Counted from the stretch's first letter, positions 1-6,426 are shown. The stretch: 9,495 nucleotides of DNA from Cenarchaeum sp. (GCA_007570915.1 RKSK01000194.1:1-9495); one strand, 5' to 3'. The notes: generated from the sequence alone by a model not told the origin. Program-made: numbers and translations.

Positions 1-714
1 ATGGCGCAGACGTGGGGCGACGCGGAGACGAGCCTCGAACCGCTCAAGGGCCAGAGGGTGGCCGTCATCGGGTACGGCATCCAGGGGGACGCGCAGGCCA
101 ACAACATGAGGGACTCTGGGCTCGACGTGGTCGTGGGCCTGCGCGCCGGCGGCCCGAGCGCCGCCAAGGCGGCAGCCGACGGCCACGAGGTCATGGGCGT
201 CGCCGAGGCCTGCCGCGCCGCAGACATTGTCCACGTGCTCATACCAGACATGGTCCAGGCGCGCGCGTACAGGGAAGAGATCGCGCCGGGGCTCTCGGAC
301 GGCAACGCGCTCTCGTTCTCCCACGCGGCCGCGGTGCACTGGGGGTGGATAGAGCCGCCAAAGGACGTCGACGTCGTCATGGTCGCCCCAAAGGGCCCCG
401 GCTCCAAGGTCCGCGAGACGTACCTCGAGGGCTTTGGCACGCCGTCGATCGTCGCAGTCCACCAGGACCGCACGGGCCGCGCGTGGGACCGCACGCTCGC
501 GCTCGCAAAGGCCATCGGCAGCACGCGCGCCGGCGTCATACGCACGACCTTCCAGGAGGAGGTCGAGACGGACTGGTTTGGCGAGCAGGCCGACCTCTGC
601 GGCGGGTCGGCCTCGATGGTCATGGCCGCCTTTGAGGTACTGGTCGAGGCCGGCTACCAGCCCGAGATCGCCTACTTTGAGGTCCTCCACGAGCCTTGCG
701 CACGTGCTCTATGA
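1..714 (+). CDS. ilvC: Ketol-acid reductoisomerase (KARI), 3'-truncated
   Basis: KARI converts acetolactate or acetohydroxybutyrate to the dihydroxy acid with NADPH and Mg2+, the second common step of valine, leucine and isoleucine synthesis. Visible in the 237 aa: the dinucleotide-binding GYGIQG at residues 24-29, the catalytic-histidine segment FSHAAAVHW (His108), the APKGPG stretch at 129-134, and the metal-site motif DWFGEQADLCGG (Asp191, Glu195). The next metal-site glutamates lie in YFEVLHE (Glu227, Glu231), where homology stops and six unrelated residues (PCARAL) lead to the stop. Class I KARIs are about 330 aa, so roughly 100 residues of the knotted C-terminal domain, including the conserved serine after this motif, are missing. 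No decay is seen before the break. The upstream promoter lies outside the window. Identity is certain; the protein as encoded is probably inactive, or the junction is an assembly artefact. Confidence 0.9.
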   Translation: MAQTWGDAETSLEPLKGQRVAVIGYGIQGDAQANNMRDSGLDVVVGLRAGGPSAAKAAADGHEVMGVAEACRAADIVHVLIPDMVQARAYREEIAPGLSDGNALSFSHAAAVHWGWIEPPKDVDVVMVAPKGPGSKVRETYLEGFGTPSIVAVHQDRTGRAWDRTLALAKAIGSTRAGVIRTTFQEEVETDWFGEQADLCGGSASMVMAAFEVLVEAGYQPEIAYFEVLHEPCARAL

Positions 715-1081
715 TGCCAGGCAGCGGCGCGCCCGGCCCGAAGACGCCGTTGAGGCCCTTCCTCTCGAGGCCGCGCCTGTCGGACTCTGGTATGATGCCG
801 CCGCCCATGACGAGCACGTCGCGCATCCCGCGCCGGCCGAGCTCGCCGACGACCCGCGGAAAGAGCGTGTTGTGCGCGCCGTTGAGGAGGCTCATCGCGA
901 CGGCGTCGACGTCCTCGTCCTCGGCGATCTGCGCGACGCGCCTTGGCGTGGCGAAGAGCCCCGAGTAGATGACCTCCATGCCCGCGTCGCGGAACGCCCG
1001 GCAGAGGACCATGGCCCCCCTGTCGTGGCCGTCGAGGCCCATCTTTGCGACGAGGACCTTTATCGGGCGCTTGCCTGCCAT
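620..1081 (-). CDS. Methylmalonyl-CoA mutase small subunit (B12-binding), altered C-terminus
   Basis: This is the stand-alone cobalamin-binding domain that pairs with a separate catalytic subunit to interconvert succinyl-CoA and methylmalonyl-CoA; in ammonia-oxidising archaea this belongs to the 3-hydroxypropionate/4-hydroxybutyrate cycle. The B12 motif DxHxxG is at Asp17-His19-Gly22 (GLDGHDRG), followed by SLLNG (Ser64) and GGGII at 93-97. The ATG at 1081 gives MAGKRPIKVLVAKMG, a typical family start, with a TATA-like box 30 bp upstream. Native sequence runs to about residue 129 (IIEHVRK). The last ~24 residues are basic, arginine-rich and read antisense through the end of KARI to a stop at 620, so the original stop codon has been lost. 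The dCMP deaminase gene lies 29 nt upstream on the same strand. The B12-binding fold looks complete, so activity may be retained. Confidence 0.88.
   Translation of the reverse strand: MAGKRPIKVLVAKMGLDGHDRGAMVLCRAFRDAGMEVIYSGLFATPRRVAQIAEDEDVDAVAMSLLNGAHNTLFPRVVGELGRRGMRDVLVMGGGIIPESDRRGLERKGLNGVFGPGAPLPGIIEHVRKARGGPQSRRSRAGSRPRPVPQRRP
693..697. other. Rearrangement (or assembly) junction between ilvC and the mutase gene
   Basis: KARI homology on the + strand ends after the codon for Glu231 (691-693), and mutase homology on the - strand ends within the next few bases. The two genes are joined tail to tail with no intergenic DNA, and each lacks its natural 3' end. No repeat, target-site duplication or mobile-element remnant is visible at the join. 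A deletion, an inversion endpoint or a chimeric assembly would all look like this. Confidence 0.7.
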
Positions 1082-1108
1082 GATGGCGCCGCGGGCCGGG
1101 CACGGGTG

Positions 1109-1116
1109 CTTTAAGG
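1109..1116 (-). promoter_or_regulatory. TATA box for the mutase small-subunit gene
   Basis: On the - strand the sequence reads CCTTAAAG, centred about 30 bp before the ATG at 1081, the spacing seen at other genes in this window. It overlaps the TAA stop codon of dCMP deaminase (1113-1111), so the mutase gene probably has its own leaderless promoter inside the end of its upstream neighbour. Confidence 0.5.
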
Positions 1117-1641
1117 CTTCTTTTGGGGCGCGCCGGCGATCTCGCCGGCCCAGCGCCTGATCGCCGCGGGGTCCATGCGCACGACCTCGGCGCCGGCGGC
1201 CCCGAGGAGGCCCATGTCCGACTCGGCGTACCCCTCGAGGCAGACGACGCGGCGGATCCCGACGGTGACTGCCATCTTTGTGCACTCGAGGCACGGGACC
1301 ATCGTCGAGTAGAGCGTCGCGCCGGCCGTGCCCTGCGCGCCGGCCCTGATCCCGAGTATGGCGCAGTGCATTATGGCGTTGGCCTCGGCGTGGTTGCAGA
1401 GGCAGCGCTCGAGGGCCTCGCCGGAGGCTATGCGGCCCTCGACGCGCTCGGCGCAGCGCGCGCAGCCGCCCTCGTGGCAGTTCCTGACGCCGGGGGGCGT
1501 GCCGTTGTAGCCCGTGGCGATCTGGCGGTTGCCGCTGACTATTACGGCCCCGACGCGCTTTGCGATGCAGTTGGAGCGCAGCTTGGCGAGCTCGGCCTGG
1601 AGCATAAAGTACTCGTCCCACGTGGGCCTCTCGTGCGCCAT
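1111..1641 (-). CDS. dCMP deaminase family protein (ComEB-like)
   Basis: This zinc hydrolase deaminates dCMP to dUMP, the substrate of thymidylate synthase. The 176-aa product carries the zinc/catalytic motif HAE (His84, Glu86) in CNHAEANAIMHC and the second zinc motif PCLEC (Cys117, Cys120) in STMVPCLECTKMA. A cysteine-rich insert before the HAE motif (NCHEGGCARC, then CLCNHAE) matches the ComEB/dCMP deaminase subgroup, in which these residues help bind structural zinc. The ATG at 1641 (MAHERPTWDEYF) is chosen over a 19-residue-longer start because the longer form would begin in proline/arginine-rich sequence over the promoter, and because a TATA box lies 30 bp upstream of 1641. The gene is divergent from the helicase, and the mutase subunit follows on the same strand. 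It could deaminate other cytidine nucleotides, but the family call is firm. Confidence 0.9.
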   Translation of the reverse strand: MAHERPTWDEYFMLQAELAKLRSNCIAKRVGAVIVSGNRQIATGYNGTPPGVRNCHEGGCARCAERVEGRIASGEALERCLCNHAEANAIMHCAILGIRAGAQGTAGATLYSTMVPCLECTKMAVTVGIRRVVCLEGYAESDMGLLGAAGAEVVRMDPAAIRRWAGEIAGAPQKKP

Positions 1642-1667
1642 TCGCGCGCGCGGCCGCGCGCCGCGCG

Positions 1668-1675
1668 TAAATATT
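1668..1675 (-). promoter_or_regulatory. TATA box for dCMP deaminase
   Basis: AATATTTA read on the - strand, centred about 30 bp upstream of the ATG at 1641. It is consistent with a leaderless archaeal promoter. Confidence 0.55.
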
Positions 1676-1699
1676 GGTTTGGGGGGCGCCGCGGCCATC

Positions 1700-1707
1700 T
1701 TTAAAAG
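1700..1707 (+). promoter_or_regulatory. TATA box for the Hef-like helicase
   Basis: TTTAAAAG centred about 27 bp upstream of the GTG at 1731. This placement decides the helicase start: the in-frame TTG at 1674 would lie upstream of the promoter element. Confidence 0.6.
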
Positions 1708-1730
1708 CGCGGGCCGCCCGCGCCGCGCGC

Positions 1731-3248
1731 GTGGCGGCGGGGCATGTCCGCGGCAGGTACGTCCGCGAGGGCTCGCTTGAGGCCCGCGACTACCAGGAGG
1801 CGCTTGCCGCCGAGGCGGCGTCCAAAAACTGCATAGTAGTGCTGCCGACGGGCCTGGGCAAGACGGCCGTCGCGCTGCGGCTCGTGGCCAAATACCTGGA
1901 GCGCGGCAGGGGCGCCTCGCTCATGCTCGCGCCGACGCGGGTCCTCGCCGAGCAGCACCGCAGGTTCATGCTCGAGCACCTGACGATATCAGACGTCGCG
2001 CTCGTCACCGGCGAGGAGCCGCAGGCGCGCCGCTCAAAGCTCTGGTTTTCCAGCGTCGTGTGCGCGACGCCCGAGATTGCGCAAAACGACCTCGCGCGCG
2101 GCGTCATATCGCCTGGCGACTTTGGCCTCGTCATATTTGACGAGGCGCACAGGGCAGTCGGCAACTACGCATACACGGCGATCGCCGCGGCCTTTGAGGG
2201 CGCGCCGGCGAGGCTCGTCGGCATGACGGCGACGCTGCCGGCCGAGCGCGCCAAGGTGAGGGAGATCATAGGTGCACTGCGCGCCGAGTCCGTCGAGACG
2301 AGGCACGAAAAGAGCCCCGACGTCGTCAAGTACACGCAGGACACGGACACGCAGGTGATCGAGCTCGTCCTGCCCGAGGAGATGGCCGGGATCCAGTCGC
2401 TGATCAAGAGGGCGCTGAACGAGCGGTACTCTGCCCTCAAGGCCGCCGGCATCGACACGGGCCCCAACAGGTCGCTCTCGGCGCTGCTGCGCCTGCGCGC
2501 CTTTGTCCTCTCGCACCGCCGCAACGCGATAAAGGCCCTCTTTTCGGCAATACGCATCACGTACTCGCTAAACATGTTTGAGGCCCACGGGACGACTGCG
2601 TTCCTGCGGTTCTGCGAGAGGGCCGCAAAAAAGAACGCGAGCGCAAGGTCGCTCATGGAGGACGACGAGCACTTTTCTGCGGCCGTCGCGCGCGCCCGCG
2701 CGCTGCAAAGGCGGGGCATGGAGCACCCCAAGATAGCGAGGCTCCTGGAGATACTGTCGGGAACCGAGGACAAGGCGATCGTCTTTTCCAGCTACCGCGA
2801 CTCCGTCGAGGTCATCCGCGACAGCCTCGCGGAGCACGGGATAACGGCCGAGATGCTCATAGGCAAGGCCGGCGAGGCCGGCCTCAAGCAGAAAAAGCAG
2901 GTCGAGACGGTCGCGAGGTTTAGGGCCGGCGAGTACCGCGTGCTCGTGACTACGCGCGTCGGCGAGGAGGGACTCGACATATCGGCGGTAAACCTTGTCA
3001 TATTCTATGACAGCGTGCCGAGCTCCATACGCTACGTGCAGCGGCGCGGGCGCACGGGGAGGCACGCGTCAGGCCGCCTCGTCAGCCTCGTCACAAAGGG
3101 GACGATCGACGTGGCGTACCACTGGATTGGCAAGAGGAAGATCAAGGCCGCCCAGCGCGTCGGGGCCAGCGTCATCCCGCGCAGGCCAAAGAGGGCGCGC
3201 GCGGCGCCGAGGCGCAAGAGGCCCGCGACGCTTGACGACTATGTCTAG
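1731..3248 (+). CDS. hef: Hef-type (FANCM-like) superfamily 2 DNA helicase, no nuclease domain
   Basis: An ATP-dependent DNA helicase expected to remodel stalled replication forks and branched DNA. The 505-aa product (GTG start) shows Walker A LPTGLGKT (38-45), motif Ia APTRVLAEQH (68-77), motif II DEAH (137-140), motif III TAT (166-168), a long helical insert between the two RecA domains as in Hef/FANCM/MDA5-type enzymes, motif IV IVFSSYRDS, motif V TTRVGEEGLDI and motif VI QRRGRTGR (437-444). Euryarchaeal Hef carries an XPF-like nuclease after the helicase. Here the protein ends about 60 residues after motif VI in a basic tail finishing TLDDYV, so it is the helicase-only form. The 3' end is convergent with the protease gene. 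Family assignment is strong; in-vivo function is inferred from homologues. Confidence 0.9.
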   Translation: MAAGHVRGRYVREGSLEARDYQEALAAEAASKNCIVVLPTGLGKTAVALRLVAKYLERGRGASLMLAPTRVLAEQHRRFMLEHLTISDVALVTGEEPQARRSKLWFSSVVCATPEIAQNDLARGVISPGDFGLVIFDEAHRAVGNYAYTAIAAAFEGAPARLVGMTATLPAERAKVREIIGALRAESVETRHEKSPDVVKYTQDTDTQVIELVLPEEMAGIQSLIKRALNERYSALKAAGIDTGPNRSLSALLRLRAFVLSHRRNAIKALFSAIRITYSLNMFEAHGTTAFLRFCERAAKKNASARSLMEDDEHFSAAVARARALQRRGMEHPKIARLLEILSGTEDKAIVFSSYRDSVEVIRDSLAEHGITAEMLIGKAGEAGLKQKKQVETVARFRAGEYRVLVTTRVGEEGLDISAVNLVIFYDSVPSSIRYVQRRGRTGRHASGRLVSLVTKGTIDVAYHWIGKRKIKAAQRVGASVIPRRPKRARAAPRRKRPATLDDYV

Positions 3249-3309
3249 GGGGCGCGCCCCGCCCCCAAAAGCCGGCCGTGAATCTGGCGTGCGGCGGGGC
3301 CCCCGCGCC
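3249..3309. terminator. Convergent intergenic spacer with a 12-bp GC palindrome
   Basis: This 61-bp gap lies between the helicase stop and the stop of the convergent protease gene. It opens with a perfect 12-bp palindrome, GGGGCGCGCCCC at 3249-3260, followed by CGCCCCCAAAAG. The hairpin could stall transcription from either side, but there is no clear T-tract, so terminator function is tentative. Confidence 0.3.
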
Positions 3310-3708
3310 CTATGCCACCGTGCGCAGCTCCATGCTGCCCGTGCCGCTGGGCTTGTCCAGGGTGATCTTGAAGTCTCCCAGCACGTCCCACCCCAGAATG
3401 GCGTTGACCCCCGCCCTCTCGCGTTCTTGCCCCATGTCAAGCTCGTAGACCCTGGTATGCACCGTCCTTCCGCATATGTCAATATGCCCAAAGTACGACC
3501 TCACAACCTCCCTGTGGCCACGATGGACGCACTGAACCCTGCCGCTCTCCCCGGCAAACTCTAGGTCTGCGCGGTCGCAGACTTGCGTGTCCACGCACGT
3601 GGCAGTAGAGCCAGAGTCGATGACGCCCAAAAGCCCCTGGTCGGGATTGCCTTGCAGGGAACACCTTGCGGCAAACCTGCCGTCCACGACATGAAGCGGC
3701 AGGTTCAT
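3310..3708 (-). CDS. Retropepsin-like aspartyl protease (clan AA)
   Basis: A small single-domain aspartyl protease of retroviral type; such enzymes act as homodimers, each monomer giving one catalytic aspartate. In the 132-aa product the active-site motif is DSGST (Asp31) within GVIDSGSTATCVD, and the second hallmark is the hydrophobic-hydrophobic-glycine segment ILGWDVLGDFKI (104-115). No signal peptide or membrane segment is seen, so it should be cytoplasmic. Its ATG (3708) overlaps the TGA of the upstream small gene in an ATGA, implying translational coupling. Local GC is lower than in the flanking core genes (about 55% in the sampled row 3481-3540). The substrate is unknown; the coupled small protein is an obvious candidate partner. 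Fold assignment rests on the two motifs and the length. Confidence 0.75.
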   Translation of the reverse strand: MNLPLHVVDGRFAARCSLQGNPDQGLLGVIDSGSTATCVDTQVCDRADLEFAGESGRVQCVHRGHREVVRSYFGHIDICGRTVHTRVYELDMGQERERAGVNAILGWDVLGDFKITLDKPSGTGSMELRTVA

Positions 3709-3929
3709 CCCCCTATCCAGGGGATGCCGACGCCATACTCGTAAAAGAAAGATGCCCTGTCGGGGTGCGCCTTCCTGGCCTTTATGGCCGCCTCGTACGG
3801 CGTCTTGCCGACAAAGACCTCGCCGGCGCACATTGCTATGGTCTGTTTTGGGTACTTTGCCACGAGCTCCTCCTTCCTTGCCTCAAACAGCCTTCTCTGC
3901 TCGCGCGAGTCCTTTAGGAGCCTGGCCAT
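3705..3929 (-). CDS. Small DUF5678-like protein
   Basis: A 74-aa protein with a charged N-terminal helix (MARLLKDSREQRRLFEARKE), then a short beta-strand core (TIAMCAGEVFVGKTPYEAAIKARKA) and a C-terminal strand ending WIGG. The pattern of 'carry or own this value, helix with EAAxKA, strand' resembles DUF5678, a small domain often encoded beside retropepsin-like proteases. The match is from memory and not searched. The start is supported by a strong Shine-Dalgarno GGGAGG 5 nt upstream; its stop overlaps the protease start by 4 bp. No TATA box is visible before it, because the DNA upstream soon runs into the 5'-truncated gene on the other strand. Function is unknown; it may regulate or be cleaved by the protease. 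Confidence 0.6.
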   Translation of the reverse strand: MARLLKDSREQRRLFEARKEELVAKYPKQTIAMCAGEVFVGKTPYEAAIKARKAHPDRASFFYEYGVGIPWIGG

Positions 3930-3934
3930 CTTGG

Positions 3935-3940
3935 CCTCCC
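3935..3940 (-). promoter_or_regulatory. Shine-Dalgarno site for the DUF5678-like gene
   Basis: GGGAGG on the - strand with a 5-nt spacer (CCAAG) to the ATG at 3929. It is unusual here: most core genes in the window look leaderless, so a canonical ribosome-binding site marks this gene as translated from a leadered mRNA and fixes its start. Confidence 0.55.
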
Positions 3941-3976
3941 TGCCGCCGTTGTCCCGAGCCGCGCCGGCGCTCCGGG

Positions 3977-4165
3977 CCGTACGCGATCGTCGCCTTTGAC
4001 GTCTTTGGCCGCGAGACGGCCGTCGAGGGCATCCGCACGTCCTTTCGCAGCAGGGACGTCGCGCTGAGCTTCGCAAAACAGTACAGGCGCATGCACCCGC
4101 TGCACAACTTTGCCGTGCTCACCGACGTCGGCGAGGCGCGGCGCACGATAATACGCTACGTCTAG
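3977..4165 (+). CDS. Small conserved archaeal protein, 5' end missing
   Basis: The open frame reads PYAIVAFDVFGRETAVEGIRTSF and continues through SFAKQYRRMHPLHNFAVLTDVGE to RTIIRYV, about 62 aa. It looks like a complete small alpha/beta domain of the kind found in Nitrosopumilales; no function is known to me. There is no ATG, GTG or TTG in frame just upstream. The frame stays open through antisense of the DUF5678-like gene, but that sequence (proline, arginine and cysteine rich) is not coding-like. Probably only the start codon and one or two residues were lost when new DNA was joined here. It ends 3 nt before the ligase ATG, so it was likely the first gene of a two-gene unit with ligase. Use of a non-standard start cannot be excluded. 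Confidence 0.5.
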   Translation, partial: PYAIVAFDVFGRETAVEGIRTSFRSRDVALSFAKQYRRMHPLHNFAVLTDVGEARRTIIRYV

Positions 4166-4168
4166 GGC

Positions 4169-5938
4169 ATGGACTTTTCTGCGCTGTCCGGCGCGTTTGG
4201 CAGGATGGAGGGCACCTCAAGCAGGCTGGAGCTCACCGAGATACTCGTGGGCCTCCTCAGGGAGACGCCGGCGGACGTGACGGCCAGGGTCGTCTACATG
4301 CTCCAGGGCGCGCTGCGGCCAGGGTACGAGGGCGTCGAGCTCGGCATAGCAGAGAGGTCGGCCGTGCGCGCGATCGCAAAGTCGTCCGGCGCGACGCCGG
4401 CGTCCGTCGAGCGCGCTTTCAAGAGGGAGGGGGACCTCGGGGCGGCCGCAGAAAAGGTCCTGGAGAAAAAGGCCCAGTCGACGCTCGCCGCAGCCGACAT
4501 TACAGTCGAGCGCGTGTACGGCACGCTGATGAGGATAGCGTCCGCCGAGGGGCCGCGCTCGCAGGACCTAAAGGTGAGGTACGTGTCAAGCCTGCTAAAC
4601 GACGCCGACGCGACGGGGGCAAAGTTCATCCTCAAGCTGCTCCTCGGCACGCTGCGCCTCGGCGTCGCCGAGAACACGATAATGGACGCGCTGGCCGTCG
4701 CGCACACGGGGTCAAGGGACGGCCGCGCGGCGATAGAGGCGGCGTACAACGTGTCTAGCGACCTCGGCGCAGTCGCCGAGGCCGTCGCGCTCTCCGGCGC
4801 CGCCGGCGCCGAGGCCTTTGGCGTCGAGGTCCACCGGCCAGTGCGGCCCATGCTCGCCGAGCGCGCGAGGGACGAGGGGGGCGCGCTGGCCAAGATGGGC
4901 GGCGAGTGCAGCGCCGAGTACAAGCTAGACGGCGAGCGCGTGCAGGTCCACGTGGGCGACGCGCGCGTGAGCGTCTACTCGCGCAGCAACGAGGAGATCA
5001 CGCGCTTTTACCCCGACATCGTCGAGAGGGCCCCGCGGGCCATAGGGGCCGCCGAGGCGATACTCGAGGGCGAGGCCGTCGCGATGAACGCCGACAGGAC
5101 GGAGTTTTTGCCCTTCCAGGAGCTCATGCACAGGCGCAAAAAGCACGGCGTCGAGCGGGCCGTCCTGAAGTACCCGATAAGCGTCAACTTTTTTGACGTG
5201 CTCTACGTCGACGGCGTGCCCGTAATGGACGAGCCGTACGCCGAGCGCCGCGAGCGCCTCGAGGCCCTCGTGAGGCCCGACAATGACGGGTTTGCCAGGT
5301 GCATCCCGCGCGAGGTCGTGAAAACGGCCGCGGCGATGGCCGACTTTGTCGAGGAGAGCATCGCGGCCGGCTGCGAGGGGATCATGCTCAAGTCGCACAG
5401 GTCGCCGTACAGGGCCGGCTCCCGCGGGAGCCACTGGCTCAAGCTAAAGCGCGAGTACCGCAACGAGCTCGGCGACAGCCTCGACCTGGTCGTCATCGGC
5501 GGGTTTTTCGGGAGGGGCCGCCGGACGGGCTCGTACGGGACGCTGCTGCTGGCGACGTACGACGCGGACCGCGACATGTTCTCGAGCATATGCAAGGTGG
5601 GCACGGGGTTCACCGACGAGGACCTCGACAGGCTCTACCAGATGCTCTCGCCGCGCGTGGTCCTGAGGCGCGACGCGCGCGTGGAGAGCGGCCTGGAGCC
5701 CGACGTCTGGTTTGCCCCCGAGGTGGTGATAGAGGTGGTCGCCTCGGAGATCACGCTCAGCCCGACGCACCTGGCCGCGATGGGCGCCGTGAGGAAGGGC
5801 CACGGCCTCGCGCTGCGGTTCCCAAAGTTCACGGGGAGGGTCCGCGAGGAAAAGTCCGCCGAGGACGCCTCCAGCGGCGAGGAGGCCGTCGCGCTGTACC
5901 GCTCGCAGGTAAAGTCGGCAGTCGCCGGCGCGGACTAG
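4169..5938 (+). CDS. lig: ATP-dependent DNA ligase
   Basis: This enzyme seals nicks during lagging-strand synthesis and repair through an AMP-lysine intermediate. The 589-aa length is normal for archaeal replicative ligases. The N-terminal helical DNA-binding domain spans about residues 1-220 (LLNDADATGAKFILKLLLGTLRLGV is typical). The nucleotidyltransferase domain follows, with motif I YKLDGER (catalytic Lys252), RSNEEITRFYPDI after it, motif IIIa FFDVLY (341-346), motif IV EGIMLK (403-408) and motif V WLKLK (423-427). The C-terminal OB domain ends with RFPKFTGRVREEKS (550-563). All key residues are intact. The ATG lies 3 nt after the stop of the start-less small gene, so its transcription may depend on a promoter now displaced upstream by the 3249-3976 block. 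GC is high, about 70% in row 5041-5100. Confidence 0.96.
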   Translation: MDFSALSGAFGRMEGTSSRLELTEILVGLLRETPADVTARVVYMLQGALRPGYEGVELGIAERSAVRAIAKSSGATPASVERAFKREGDLGAAAEKVLEKKAQSTLAAADITVERVYGTLMRIASAEGPRSQDLKVRYVSSLLNDADATGAKFILKLLLGTLRLGVAENTIMDALAVAHTGSRDGRAAIEAAYNVSSDLGAVAEAVALSGAAGAEAFGVEVHRPVRPMLAERARDEGGALAKMGGECSAEYKLDGERVQVHVGDARVSVYSRSNEEITRFYPDIVERAPRAIGAAEAILEGEAVAMNADRTEFLPFQELMHRRKKHGVERAVLKYPISVNFFDVLYVDGVPVMDEPYAERRERLEALVRPDNDGFARCIPREVVKTAAAMADFVEESIAAGCEGIMLKSHRSPYRAGSRGSHWLKLKREYRNELGDSLDLVVIGGFFGRGRRTGSYGTLLLATYDADRDMFSSICKVGTGFTDEDLDRLYQMLSPRVVLRRDARVESGLEPDVWFAPEVVIEVVASEITLSPTHLAAMGAVRKGHGLALRFPKFTGRVREEKSAEDASSGEEAVALYRSQVKSAVAGAD

Positions 5939-5964
5939 GGCCCGGCCCTGCGCCGAAACGCCCC

Positions 5965-5982
5965 GCGCAGCGCGCGCTGCGC
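5965..5982. terminator. 18-bp perfect palindrome after the ligase
   Basis: GCGCAGCGCGCGCTGCGC is a perfect 18-bp palindrome 26 bp beyond the ligase stop, followed by a small GTGG-AAAG-CCAC hairpin at 5984-5995. It sits between convergent genes and could end transcription from both sides. No T-run follows, so the assignment is tentative. Confidence 0.35.
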
Positions 5983-6027
5983 CGTGGAAAGCCACCTGCA
6001 AACCAGTGGGCGTGACACGTTCCCAAT

Positions 6028-6426
6028 CTACACAATGGCGGCCTCCAACGCGGCTGGAAGCCCTGGATCGTCTGCCCCTGTGGTGGAATACAGCCTGTAG
6101 AGCGCCTCTTGGTGCCTGCGCAAGTAGCGTATGTTGCCTGACGCCAAGAGGCCCCTGTAAACGCCGTCTACCCTCATTGGGGATGCGCGCCTTCCCCTCT
6201 TCTCCACCCTTGTTAGGATCCTCCTGTTCTCGGCAAGCTCGGATCCCAGCACCTGGGCGAGGCTCTGGCTCATTCGCAGATCGTCCATGAACCTGCGCGC
6301 AAAATAGGCGCAAATTCCGACTATCACAGAAACCAGGATGGCGCGGTTTGCGTCATCCCAGACGCTTGCCAAAAACGCCCAGACGGCGCGGCTGACGCCG
6401 TCCAGCGCAATATCCAGCGGCGTCAT
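6028..6426 (-). CDS. Single-pass membrane protein of unknown function
   Basis: Not recognised as a named family. The 132-aa product has an amphipathic N-terminal stretch (ALDGVSRAVWAFLASVWDD), one predicted transmembrane helix (AILVSVIVGICAYFARRF, about residues 29-46), then a cytoplasmic-looking helical domain (LAQVLGSELAENRRILTRVE, and later RGLLASGNIRYLRRHQEALYRLYS). This arrangement of membrane anchor, E-N-R helix, and short-helix pair ending in LYxxYS recurs in bacterial and archaeal hypothetical membrane proteins. Its ATG overlaps the upstream gene's TGA in an ATGA (6423-6426), so the two are coupled. The row 6301-6360 is 50% GC, well below the core genes, suggesting transfer. It is the last gene of the accessory operon and convergent with ligase. 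It could be a membrane-acting toxin or effector, but that is inference. Confidence 0.6.
   Translation of the reverse strand: MTPLDIALDGVSRAVWAFLASVWDDANRAILVSVIVGICAYFARRFMDDLRMSQSLAQVLGSELAENRRILTRVEKRGRRASPMRVDGVYRGLLASGNIRYLRRHQEALYRLYSTTGADDPGLPAALEAAIV

Larger units (their letters stand above)
1642..1730. promoter_or_regulatory. Compact divergent promoter region (dCMP deaminase / Hef-like helicase)
   Basis: This 89-bp spacer separates two divergent genes and holds two AT-rich islands in otherwise almost pure G+C: TAAATATT at 1668-1675 (serving the - strand) and TTTAAAAG at 1700-1707 (serving the + strand). Each lies 27-30 bp from its start codon, so both transcripts would begin at or next to the start codon. 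Confidence 0.6.

Noticed and set aside
1674..1730. TTG start at 1674 for the helicase
   Set aside because: It lies upstream of the TATA box at 1700-1707, and the added residues are arginine/alanine-rich; the GTG at 1731 fits the promoter spacing.
3752..3976. 5' extension of the small pre-ligase gene back to an upstream start
   Set aside because: The extension is antisense to the DUF5678-like gene and reads as cysteine/proline/arginine-rich noise; the fold-like sequence begins only at PYAIVAFD.
4294..4923. Long (209 codons) open frame antisense to DNA ligase
   Set aside because: Serine/alanine-rich shadow of the GC-rich ligase codons; all ligase motifs are on the + strand.
5444..6313. Long open frame on the - strand spanning the ligase end and the membrane-protein gene
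   Set aside because: It crosses two well-supported genes in other frames, and its sequence is arginine/glycine/histidine-rich with no domain pattern.
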